DNA of 64,000 bases from Thamnidium elegans (Eukaryota; Mucoromycota; Mucoromycetes; Mucorales; Mucoraceae), in NCBI GenBank assembly GCA_025201345.1, contig JAIXMG010000001.1, positions 868,001-932,000 on the forward strand, in the 5' to 3' direction. A program made the position numbers and the translations under genes. The notes beneath the pieces are model-generated. The model was given only the letters and a program-made list of their open reading frames with translations. It was not told the origin of the DNA and searched no databases. This document shows, one piece after another, positions 19,431-30,345 of this stretch (positions are counted from its first letter, which is position 1; every line of letters starts with the position of its first letter).

Positions 19431-22400
19431 TTATGCGGGTGAAGTAGAATCAAGGCGACGAGACTTTCGCTTCTCGTGTCGTTCAGAACGATCAGGAATA
19501 TGACGGATATTGACAGTCTTTGGTAACTTTTGATTACCTGTAGAAATGACTGAATTTCTACGGGCCCAATACTTTTCAATGTGTGTTTTATCTGGGAAAT
19601 GACTGGCAGGTTCCCAGGTATCATCGTCTGTAGTGTAACCTTTCCATCTTACGCGATAAAGATAGTTGGTAGGATTACTGCCTTTATGTGACACAATACT
19701 TTGTACTTCATAAAAGTCATTGTTATCTTGAGATGGTGATGCATCCTGTTTCTTAACGTTATCTGTGGAAATAAGTTTAATTTGGGATGTAGGTATATCC
19801 CGAGATAAAAGATTTTTGGCACTATCCATGAGGACATAAGATCCATTTGAGGTATGATTGATGATATGGAAGGGACCAAGATAGCGTTCTTCAGTTTTTC
19901 CACTTCGAAGCACATTTTTAATCATGACTGTAGCACCAATAGGGTATTTATCAGTAATTATTTTATGTGTTTTCATAAAACGAGCTTTGTCTTTAGCTTG
20001 TGTGGTTTGAATGCGTTTAGTTAAAGCGGGAATAAGGTATTCGTTAACTGTTTTAAACTTAGCAGCGATGGCATCAGAATTAATCGAAGACTGGTCGAAA
20101 TTTGGATTAACATTTGTATAATTAGAAAAATCATTTGCGCGTCTGTTAAACATAACGGCAAAAGGTGTAGAATGATGAAGTCGTGAAACTTTTAAATTTA
20201 ATGCTAATTGAGTAGCGGGTAGGAGAGTATCCCATTGGCTTTTAACACCTTGTAGCTTTTTTATAAGTGTACGTTTAGTGGAATGAACGTAGGCCTCATT
20301 CGTGCCATTCGAATTTGGAGTGTATGCAAGGCTTAAGCGGTGATCGACACCTAAGTGAGTAAGAACTTCTTCTACTAACTGATTAGTAAATTCAAGCCCT
20401 CTGTCAGTCTGTAATACTTTTACTAGGCCGAAAGTAGTAAATATGTCTACTAATTGTTTTGCAATAGTAGAAGCTTCCTTGTCTGGAATGGCTCTAAGAA
20501 TAGTAAAGCGAGTAAAGAGATCGACGTAAATTAGGATGAAATTGTTTCCCGATTCTGAAGTTATATTCAGAGTTCCTAGGTCACACACACCGTGGTGTCC
20601 AGGGCCTGGTGGTACAATCTGTTTAGGTGGATGGAATCCGGTTTTGCTCCAATTAAAGGAGTGACAAATTATGCAATCCCTTAATACATCTGCTATATCT
20701 TTACGAAGATTAGTCCAATGTATGTGTTCATCATGGATGGATAATTCTATGGCGTTGATTCCACCGTGTCCGAGAAGGTGGTGTCTTTCAATGATAGAAC
20801 GTCGCTCCTCTGGGGGCGGTGTGATCGGATCATATAGCTCGGAAGCTCGTTGCCTGAGAACCGGTAGTTCGGTACAAGAGGAATTCAATTTATTAGGGCG
20901 GACCTGGTCTAAAAGAGAATTATTTTTCTCTTTAGTTTTTATATTATTTTTTATCTGGTGTGAAGATTTATTAGAAGCTTTAATTAAGGCGCGTTGTTCA
21001 AGTTCCATTTCAACTTCTGGAGATGCAAAAAGTCTACTTAACCCATCTGCAATGTAATTGTCAGATCCCTTAATGTATGTAATTTCAAACGTTTTCGAAT
21101 AAATTGTAGTATACCAGTTTTGTAAAAGTGCAGAACAGTATCTTTGTGTATGAAGAAAGATTAAACTGTAATGGTCCGTGTAAAGAATGAATTTGTTCAG
21201 ATGTAACCACTGATGGTAACGAAGGAACATATAAGCAATTGCTAAACACTCACGTTTATTAGTAGAGTAGTTTTTTTCACTTTTGGTTAAGCTACGGGAG
21301 GCAAAACCAAGAAAGCGAATGGTGTTCGTACGGTCGATCTGCCAGACATAACCTCCGATGGCGTAACCGCTCGCATCTGTAGAAACACGAAGAGGTAGAG
21401 AAGTGTCCATGACAGAAATAACGGGTGCATGCGTAACCGCGTATTTTAAACCAGCGTAAGCTTTATCATGTGTTTCATTCCATGTTTTACGAAATAAAGC
21501 ATTGTCACTAATATTTCTTAAACGATCTAGAGGAGCCGATATTTTGGAATAGTTGTTTATGAATTTTCTGAAATAACCGAAAAAACCAAGTACACGCATA
21601 AGAGCTTTATTGTTTATGATAGGTGGTAGCTTGTCAAGATTACATATCTTTGAACTGTCAATTTGGAGTCCTTTCGAACTTAGTTTAAAGCCGAGTAAGG
21701 TAAGAGAAATAAGCAAGAAATGGCATTTCTTACGTTGTAAGATAAGACCTGCATTGTTTAATCGTGTGATAACATCTTTAACTAACTTTTTATGTTCATG
21801 AATGTTATTTGTACGAGAACCAATGGTGATATCATCGATGTAACAAAAAACAGTTGGCATGTCTCTGAAGAGGTTTGATATCATGCGTTGAACAAAAGAA
21901 GGAAGTGTAGAAATTCCGAAGCATGCTTTTGCAAATTGAAATGACCCCTATGTGTCGTAAAAGCAGTGTAAGGTTGAGAATCCTTAGCAATAGCAAAGCG
22001 TGTGAAGCAACTTTTTAAATCGAGTACAGTAAATAATTGACAATGTGATAATTGTTCATGAATTTCTTCAATTCTAGGTAATGCAAAGTTGTCTGATTTG
22101 GAAGGAATCAAGCTTAGATTTAATTCGCGGCAATCTGTGGCGACACGAACTATATTACCATAATTTCCGTTATCATCTCTTTTTTTAACAAAAAGGATTG
22201 GATTATTGTGTGGGTTGTGAGGTTCCGCAACAACTATGGTTTTGTCTGCTAACCATGTATCAAGTTGTGCGTCTAATTGTGGTTTATAAGCTAAAGCTAA
22301 TGGGTACTGTTTTTTATTTATGACAGTGTTGTCGGATACTGCAAGTTTAAATTCAGAGTTAGGTATAGTGCAAACAGATGTAGGATCAATGTTAGCGTTG

Positions 22401-24517
22401 TCATCTAATTCTCTTTTAATAGAATTCATGAATTGGTTACGAATATTTTCTGTTCCGAAGTATTCAAAAGAAGGATCGATTGGATCTTCAATCGTAGGTA
22501 ATGTGGAGTCGTTCCAAGTTGTAATTAGACCAGTGACAGCTATATTGAGACGAGGCATTAAGTCAAGTCCTATGCATATATCAGCTTCACTATGAAGGTC
22601 AAATACTTCAAATTTATGATGGACAGTAATATTGTTATAGAATACTTTTATTTTTTCAATAAAGCCTATTCGTGGAACAGTGTTATTTTTATGACCCAAA
22701 GAAATGATATTGTTTTTATTATTTATGGGGGAAGAAGAAATACTACTAGTACTATTATTATTGGGACAAACAGGTGTGAGACCGAGTGTTTTGACCAGTG
22801 ATGGTTTAATTGCAGAGAAGTTAGAACCAGTGTCAAGATATGCCCATGTTTGGTAGTTCTGTATTGTAATAGGTACAAGAATAGAATGTGAATTTTTAAT
22901 TAGAGTGGGTTCTGGATTAATAGTTTGGTTTTTAGTAGTAGACTTACATTGTTGGGATATGTCTTCCAACATATCAGTATCCTCGTCGTCGTCAACAAAG
23001 GTTAATGCTTGTAAGGAAGCAGAAGGAGAAGAGCGCTGGGCTTGGTTGTTGTTATTTACAGGTTGTAAATTCATTGCTCGTTGTGTGAGCTCGTCTACAG
23101 CAGGTGCAGGATCAGCGGGTTTACCATAGAACCGGACAGAAGAGGAGGAGGACTGACCTTTACCCTTTGGACAAATATGGCTAGGTGACCAATTTTCAAC
23201 ACCGCATCTGAAACAAGGATTTTTCCTTTTAGAAAAAGAAGAATTGTTGGTACCAGTGCTTGCAAAGTTAGAATTTGCATTTTTGAGAGCACGACAAGAA
23301 TCGGTAGAATGATTACCATACGATTTATGATAAGTGCAGTATTGTTGGTTAGAACCAGAGGCAGCGGGTGCATTCGAGTCTCTTGTGAAAGAGCGAGAAT
23401 TGTTTGAGGAGTGGCGCTGGCGTCCACCGGAGTGACGTTTCTCAATACGAGATGGAGAAGCAGGAGAGGGGGAAGCAGAAGAGGTAGAAGAATGATTGTT
23501 TCTTCTTGAACGGCTATAGAGCTTATTGTAAAGCTCCTTAGCTAACGCCATTATGAATGACAGATTACGCTTAGTGGTGCTCGGAGCAGTAGCTAACGCA
23601 ATGGTAACTTGATCAGAAAGCTCAAGAGGTAGAGCAGATACAAAACGAGGGCAAAGAACTGAAGCAGATGTTAACCCAGCACGACGTTTTAAGTCCTGGA
23701 ACTTGTCAATGAAAGATTCAATGGATTGATGTTGCGACATACGTAAGTTAAGGAGATCCGTAGTAGCAGATTCCTGTTTAGCATCTACTGTAATACCATA
23801 CTGACCGTTGATGGCTGTCTTAAACACTTCCCAAGCAGCGCAAGGGAACTCGGTGGTGAAATCGGATAACCAAGCTCGAATCTCAGTAGGTAAACAGAGA
23901 GGTAGAAGACGTTGCCAATGCTCATTCAAATCAAGTTGGTAGGTATTCAACACATCTTCGAATTTACTAATACATGATTTCAAGTTATTGAAAACAGTAC
24001 GAGTGGTATCGTAGACATGGCCTGACCATTGAAAGAAAGGTAATTGAGTAGGTACAATAGCACGGGGCGTAGGTTTGTACATTGGAGGAGTAGTAGTAGG
24101 AGTAATGACTGAAGTCATGAGACGTTGAACCTCAATTAATTCTTCCAGAGAAGAACGAAGAGACCTTAATTCAGTAATTAAGGAAGAGGGAACAACTTGA
24201 CCATACTGGATGATCATAGTAGATAACTCATAGATTCGACCCTTGAGTATAGCTACATTCTTCTCAATACCTTGTACCGGAGTACAATTGTCAGCAAGAG
24301 AAGGGGTAGCCATAGCAACAGAGGCTTCGTCCATTTCAGTATCATTAAAATCAGAAGCGTCGCCAGAAAGAGGTACTTCTTCACTCAAGATACTATCAAG
24401 AGCCCGGTCAAGATCAAAAGCGTCAGCATTGACATCGTTCAAGATAGCAGGTACTTGAGTAGCATCAGAGGCAGCATAGGCAATGGGAGAGGAAGTGGCA
24501 GATTGAATGGCAGACAT
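19431..24517 (-). pseudogene. Gag-Pol of Ty3/gypsy chromodomain element B, one frameshift
   Basis: Starts at ATG 24517, only ~57 nt from the 5' LTR. The upstream frame (24517..21881) holds gag, the zinc motifs CTYHKSYGNHSTDSC and CFRCGVENWSPSHIC, protease YLDTGSN and the first half of RT up to TVLDLKSCFTRFAIA. The frame breaks near 21945 inside RT (after AFTTHRG), and the rest continues in the other frame: YIDD box, RNase H (VSTDASGYAIGG), integrase zinc region (HLLGHGG to CIICHSF), DDE core (GVCDLGTL, LQTDRGLEF, NSNGTNEAY) and a chromodomain (EVQSIVSHKG, YRVRWKGYTTDDDTWEPASH). Because RT itself is split, this is damage rather than a programmed gag/pol shift. Same organisation as A but clearly a different lineage. 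Confidence 0.93.
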
Positions 24518-24574
24518 AGTGATTGGTAGGGTTTTTTAAAATAAAAAATTCAAGTAACGATTTATCAATAAAAA

Positions 24575-24958
24575 TGAAATATACAATAGAAAATAAGTCC
24601 TTTAAAGTATTGATAAAAGTCTTAGTTGTGATTGTTTTTATTTTAGATGAAAAAGAAGGATGTATTTATACTAAAGGGGTTATACAATTAGCCATTCTAA
24701 TTGTAGAGTAATAAAAGTCAGTTTTAAATATCATAAGTATTATGGTTAATCCTTATTGATAATCCGATTGGTTTAAGCATTTATGCGCATTGTGTTTAAT
24801 TGGTAGTTCTTATTATTAAATGGCAGTTGCCCTGTCATTGATAATAATAAAGTGGATGATTGTATTATTAATCGTCTATGATTAATAATGTTTAGTTTTG
24901 ATGTGCTATATCGTAATAATAACGAAGATGAAGAGGGATATATAGTCTGTATATATCA
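24575..24958 (-). repeat. 5' LTR of gypsy element B
   Basis: 384 bp, the partner of 18594..18995. On the minus strand it starts TGATATATACAG and leads straight into the short gag leader. Confidence 0.85.
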
Positions 24959-24960
24959 GT

Positions 24961-25271
24961 ATTTATACTAAAGGGGTTATACAATTAGCCATTCTAATTG
25001 TAGAGTAATAAAAGTCAGTTTTAAATATCATAAGTATTATGGTTAATCCTTATTGATAATCCGATTGGTTTAAGCATTTATGCATTGTGTTTAATTGGTA
25101 GTTCTTATTATTAAATGGCAGTTGCCCTGTCATTGATAATAATAGTGGATGATTGTTTAGGATAATTCTATATTGTATTATTAATCGTCTATGATTAATA
25201 ATGTTTAGTTTTGATGTGCTATATCGTAATAATATCGAAGATGAAGAGGGATATATAGTCTGTATATATCA
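24961..25271 (-). repeat. Extra partial LTR of element-B type
   Basis: 311 bp repeating the distal three quarters of the LTR immediately beside the 5' LTR, joined at GTATTTATACTA. It keeps the block deleted in the 24575..24958 copy. It may be left by an adjacent or nested element lost through LTR recombination. Confidence 0.8.
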
Positions 25272-25502
25272 ATCAATCACAATAGTGTGACCACTATTGC
25301 AAAAGACTATAAATAAGAAATCATAGTTAGCAATCCCTTTTACCAGGATTGATTTTTACAATTAAAATAAGAAATAAACGTTATTAGACATTTAATCTTA
25401 TTCACCTGTTTTTATTAATTTTTCTGTGTTAAATCAAAGTATTTCTCCACATTTTTTAAGATTATTTAATAACCTTATTCAACAAATAAACAAACAAACA
25501 AA
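25272..25502 (+). other. Leader-like sequence before gag remnant C
   Basis: 231 bp with no ORF, ending in an ACAAACAAACAAAATG start context. It probably holds part of the LTR and leader of element C. No second LTR for C was found. Confidence 0.4.
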
Positions 25503-26884
25503 ATGTCTTCTATCTCTGGAAAAACCACCCCTGCTGCTAAGGCTACCGCTCCCAACTCTGTCACAGACAACAATGGACCTGCCGGTAACTGGACCGAAAT
25601 GGAGAAGAACCTTCCCGACGTTCCTCAGGAGGATATTGAGATGGCTGAAGCTGCTGGGCCAGTAGTTACGAACCACAAGGTTGCTACCAAGCTTTCTCGA
25701 AAGGAAGTTTTGGTGAAATTGCGTGCTGAAGTGGAAGCTTTAGATGATAAAATCCTAGAGATTTATTATCGCGATGCTGATTCCGAAACGGATGAAAAGC
25801 TTTGTGTCGAGTTGGCAAGTAAAATTGCTAACAAGCAAAAGGTTATTGAAACATTAACCTCGGTAGAGAATCTTAGTTCTCCTGTAACAGGAAAAGGAAC
25901 TGCTGATTCTAAGTGGGCAACCACACCTACCGGAAATAAGGGTTTAACTTTGAGTCGAAACGATTTACCTTCTTTTCAACTTGTTGGTAAAAATTACCCT
26001 CAATTTAAAAGGAAGAAAAGTTACAAAGGTGTGGAAGAATTTATTTCTACATTTGAGGAAATTGTTGTATCTGCCAACCATGAGTTAGATGAGGTATGGG
26101 TTAAATATATCCCTATTACTTTCCCTGATGAGTTGAAGGCTTGGATGCGCAAGGAACTCTTCGTTTGTCAATCTTCGGCCGAAGCTAAAAAAGTTTTGGA
26201 AATTTTTTTTTGGTAATGCTCAATTACGTATTCTGCCTACCAAGGAATTGATTCCCATGAAAATGTTACCAAATGAGACCATTTCTGATTTTGATAATCG
26301 CTTTGTTCAAGCTCTTGAGAACACTGATTATTCCATTGAGAAACATTTATGTTACAAATGTTTTTTTGATATCAATGTATATAAAAATAATAATAAAAAT
26401 AAGTTTCACAATTTTTATTTTATTTTAATAACATATCATCAAAAACCATAAATACATAAATAAAAAATCAAATAAAAATTAAAATTTTATTTTCTTTTTA
26501 TATATATATTTATTAACATTTGAAACATAAATGTTTCTCATTGAGGACAAAATGATTGCAGATTTGTATTTCATTGCTTTACCAGCTCACTGGCAAACTC
26601 ATGTCATGACTGTTATAGGCGCTCAGAAGAAGGATGATGAGGTCTGGACAGCCTCTGAAATCTTTCAGATCACGTTCAATATCTTTACGGATAAACTGCC
26701 TGAGATGGGAAACCCATCTGAACAACCTGAAGCAAGTAAGTCGAAACGACATCTTGTCAACCACGTTGAAGGACTAAGACCTTATAAAAAAAGGGTGAGT
26801 TCAACCGCCTTGCACTACTGCTCGTATCATGGTGATAACAACTCTCACACCAGTGCGGAATGTACGGAAATTACCGAAGACCGT
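25503..26884 (+). pseudogene. Gag remnant of gypsy element C
   Basis: Gag related to element A: GLTLSRNDLPSFQLVGKNYP matches A's GLTLSHRDLPKFQL, followed by an EEFISTFEEIV block and the variant zinc motif CSYHGDNNSHTSAEC. Three kinds of damage: a one-base gain in a T9 run (26202..26210) that ends the first frame at EIFFW; a 202-bp MITE (26338..26539) precisely inside the codons for YSIEDKM; and truncation at 26885, where a CACTA terminus begins. The sequence downstream reads on only a few codons into the CACTA end. No protease or pol remains. Confidence 0.88.
26338..26539. mobile_element. 202-bp MITE with 25-bp terminal inverted repeats
   Basis: The left end GAGAAACATTTATGTTACAA and the inverted right end match at 24 of 25 positions. 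It is flanked by ATT on both sides. Removing it with one ATT restores the gag frame (ENTDYSIEDKMIADL) exactly. A target duplication of up to 7 bp (CATTGAG) is an equally valid reading because of shared bases. AT-rich interior, no ORF. Confidence 0.85.
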
Positions 26885-27402
26885 CACTATGGCGAGAAAA
26901 AATGATAAATTTAATCATCAATGATTGCAGAATCAGTGGAATGACTGTAGCGCCAGTAATGATTCAAATTAAGCTGTACAGAGATAAAATTATCAGTGAG
27001 ATTGAAGCTCCTCTAAATTAAGCACAGATTTACTTTTTTTTCTCACTTTTTTTTTTTTTTTTTTTTTTTTTTGCTAACAAAAAATCGTCGTTTGAAATAA
27101 AAGTGATCTCAATCGTTAGACAATCATTGATGATAAGTTTATCAGTGAATAATATTTTTCTTTTCATAACACTGACTTACCGTTATATTTAATATTCCGC
27201 CCAGTGAAATACTATATATACGAACATTTTTTTTTGAAGCATCATTGTAACTTCTTTATTTTATTTTTTCTTAATTCTAAATTAATACTGCCGTCAACCA
27301 GAATCGTAAAATAACTTTCACGGATTATTCTATTAGGAACATCGAGACTTTCGTTAACTTCAGCACTACAAATATCACTTAAGAAATCGCAAGTCACGAT
27401 CA

Positions 27403-27533
27403 CACTATGGCGGAACCTATGGTACCTATGTTACCATAATTTTTATATGCAGCGAATCAGATTACAGAATAACTAATATTATGGTAACAAAGTTACCATA
27501 TTGGGCACTGTTACCATAAGTTCCGCCATAGTG
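27403..27533. mobile_element. 131-bp CACTA-MITE, nested copy 1
   Basis: Ends CACTATGGCGGAACC and GGAA-less inverse TTCCGCCATAGTG. Internal GTTACCATAAT motifs are also inverted. The homologous empty site at ~47563 reads GATCAAAGT; here GATCA precedes and TTAAAGT follows, so a TCA duplication with one changed base is likely. Confidence 0.88.
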
Positions 27534-28194
27534 TTAAAGTAAATAAATCTTTTTTTGGCAAAACTGTCTTTTTTTTTTTTTTTAGACAAAATAATCTTTT
27601 TATTATCATTAAACGAAGAAAAAAAAATAGTACTACTACAACAAGTCGTTAATCTTGCCTGCATTTGTCGACATGTCTTTATGGAATGCTGTGGAAGGAG
27701 AAATCACGTACCTATCCGTAACGAAGGTTCAAGAAAGGCCGGAAGGAAATCCAACGTAAGCTATTGTATTACTTTTTTTATTCGTATTATTAACTTTTTT
27801 TTTTTGGATTGACATAATAGGTCGCTATTGAAGTCGACGAGTATTCAATCGCTGATATGGTAGAAGGAATTGAATTACCACAGGTAAGTATTGATGGAGT
27901 TAATCAGGTATTAGGAGAGAAGAGAAAAAGAGGTTAGACCAATAGAATCTTTGCCTTTCTTTTCTTTTCTTTTTTTTTTTTATAAATAGCTTGTTTTTTT
28001 CTTTATTTTACTTTTCCTTTCGTTTTTTATTTTACTTTTCCTTCCTTTTTTCTTTTTTTTTTACAAATAAATAAAAGTTCTTTTTTTTTTTTGAACTTTG
28101 TGTACAATTGTTCCCAATCATGTTGTAATTCATCCCATTCTTCGAGATCAGGTAATGTTCTGTCAAGTATATAATTTATTTAGCTCTAACACTA

Positions 28195-28343
28195 CACTAT
28201 GGCGGAACTTATGGTAACAACATCCAATATGGGACCTATGTTACCATAATTTTTATACGCAGCGAATTAGATTACAGAATAACTAATATTATGGCAATTT
28301 TGTTTCCATATTGTGCACTGTTACCATAAGTTCCGCCATAGTG
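28195..28343. mobile_element. 149-bp CACTA-MITE, nested copy 2
   Basis: Same family as 27403..27533, with identical 13-bp ends. Flanked by an exact CTA duplication; the empty site at ~52985 reads AACACTATTGTT. The 3-bp duplication and CACTA end put it in the CACTA superfamily. Confidence 0.93.
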
Positions 28344-28959
28344 CTATTGTTTTTATTTTATAAAGCTTGTATTTCTATTACTACTCTAAGGCTTTTTTGC
28401 CTTTTGTAAAGCTAAATGGTAATTATATCACTTGATTCAGACTTAATATTTTATTCTAACTCTTTCTTTTATTCAGAGTATTAGCTTCTTTCATGTGTGT
28501 ATTATCCTCTTACTTTACTATACCCTAATTAATTCCTGTACATACTAGAAGATAATAGCAGACTGTTATATAAACATATACCCTTTCCCTTAATATATAT
28601 AAATCCCACAAAAAATCATTTGTAAATAATAAAAAATTTTGCTTTATTTCATAATTCCTTATTTTCTATATATAAATGTATCTCAAAATGTGCTATCGAT
28701 ACCCTATTATTGAATAAATATTTTATGTAATGACCTTTTAATGATCCAATAAGAGCTATAATCTTTTTTTTTTTACAAATAAATTTTATTAAGGTTAAAC
28801 TAGCGATATTGATAGCTGAATCATTAATGATAAATTATTATCACTGATGATAAATCAAACACTGATGATAGTCCCAATCATCAATGATAATCCTAATCAT
28901 CAGTGATAAATCTTAATCATTAATGATAAATTTATCAGCAATGATAATTCAATCATCCA

Positions 28960-30345
28960 CCTAAGCCAAAAAATTTACTCTATCCGCTGAGATTCAGCGA
29001 GCAGTTAACGAATCCATTTCTGAGCGAATTTTTGGATGGATGAGGTGAACTCGTTTTTCTTAACGGATCCATTTCCTTATAACGGATCCATTTTCATTTT
29101 AACATTTTTTTTTTTCTAGGGAACTGTGGAATCCGAGCTATGAAATAGTGAAGATTCAAAAATAAAAATAAAAACAAAAAGATACTAAAAAGTAATCAGT
29201 CGCAAAATAGGAATTATCGTTTTATTAAATAAAAAAGATGTCTGTTTATATAGTTTTTTTATATCTGAGTTTAAGTACAATTCTGGTAGTGTGCTGTATC
29301 ACAATAAGTGCTACAGTTTCCTTATATAATTACGAGCCGTGCTTATCTAACCTAGTCTTCGGTCAAGATATATAACTATGGTCAATCCTCTAATCATTAC
29401 TCAGACAACAGTTATTACTGGACGATGTCGGTAAGGCTTAGTTAAAATAAATATGAATTAGTCATAAAGGGATAAAGACGTGTGAGATAATCATGTATGT
29501 GTAAATATATATGAGAATATATATTTGTATATGCTTGATCACATCAGGAACGAATTATACTGAAACAGTGTTTTTTTTTTACGATAGAAGGGTCATATAT
29601 ATTATAGTTTAATTATTGTTTTTATTAAAAAAAATTTAAATAAATATATACATTTATAATAAGGATGCTAATGGTGTAGTAAATACTATTATATGAACTG
29701 TTACAGGAGAGACCCCTGTGCTTGAACGTGGTAGAGAATATAAAGAATACAGGTAATAGAATATACAGCAGTTTAAACGATCTAAATGAGTACTTACATA
29801 TGCAGCTCCGTAAACTAAAGTATTGAACTACGGCCTTTTTTTTAAAAAAAAAAAAAAAGGATAAAGTCAGTAAACCGGAAGTTTTTTTATTTATTATTGC
29901 TCATTCCAAATAAGAACTTACATTAGAGATGGGTACAACATGAGTATAGGAGACACAACCTATTTTAAATAAAATTAGAAGGTGAATATGGAGAAAGAAA
30001 AAGTATGTTACCGATTGCCTAGAGGAAACAGTTCATGTTTGTCTATTTAAAAAAAAATTAGAATAGTGTACACAAGAATAATAAGCTTAATCGTTAATAT
30101 ATAGAATTATTGTACATACAAAGAGAGATTAAAAAAAGATTTATTATTATTAAAAAAAAAAAAGAAGTGGAAGAAAGAAGTAAAGAAATAGAAAAAAAAA
30201 AGTGAGCAAAAGAGAGAAAGAGAAAGAAAAAGAATTTATACTCTTTTTGTTTTTTTTGTCATCTTTTGTGAAACATTCTTTTTACTGAATACCAAAAAAA
30301 AAAAAAGAAGTCAATATCATATTATACACACATTTCAAGTTCTTT
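28960..30345. other. No gene seen; possible terminal-repeat debris
   Basis: 1.4 kb AT-rich. The left part (28975..29100) has GAGCGAATTTTTGGATGG and two AACGGATCCATTT repeats, similar in style to the GCGA/GGATACTCG repeats at 43.7-44.2 kb, so it may be a CACTA end of that type. The rest has poly-purine and poly-pyrimidine runs including a T10A14 palindrome near 29838, and no ORF. Confidence 0.4.

Larger units (their letters stand above)
26885..28959. mobile_element. Internally deleted CACTA element (derivative of the 47-54 kb type)
   Basis: The left end CACTATGGCGAGAAAAAATG and the next ~830 bp follow 47042..47750 closely, including the last codons of the transposase gene. Near 27713 the sequence jumps to the equivalent of ~52494, the end of companion exon 2 (IRNEGSRKAGRKSN), then exon 3 and the 3' region with subterminal repeats. 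About 4.7 kb including nearly the whole transposase is therefore missing. The match stops at TTCAATCATC (~28959), so the last ~50 bp with the right terminal repeat are absent. It sits in gag remnant C and carries two smaller nested MITEs. Non-autonomous and probably immobile without its right end. Confidence 0.9.

Noticed and set aside
21881..21884. Programmed -1 frameshift between gag and pol in element B
   Set aside because: The break lies inside reverse transcriptase, after the first half of its motifs, and element A has the same proteins in one frame.
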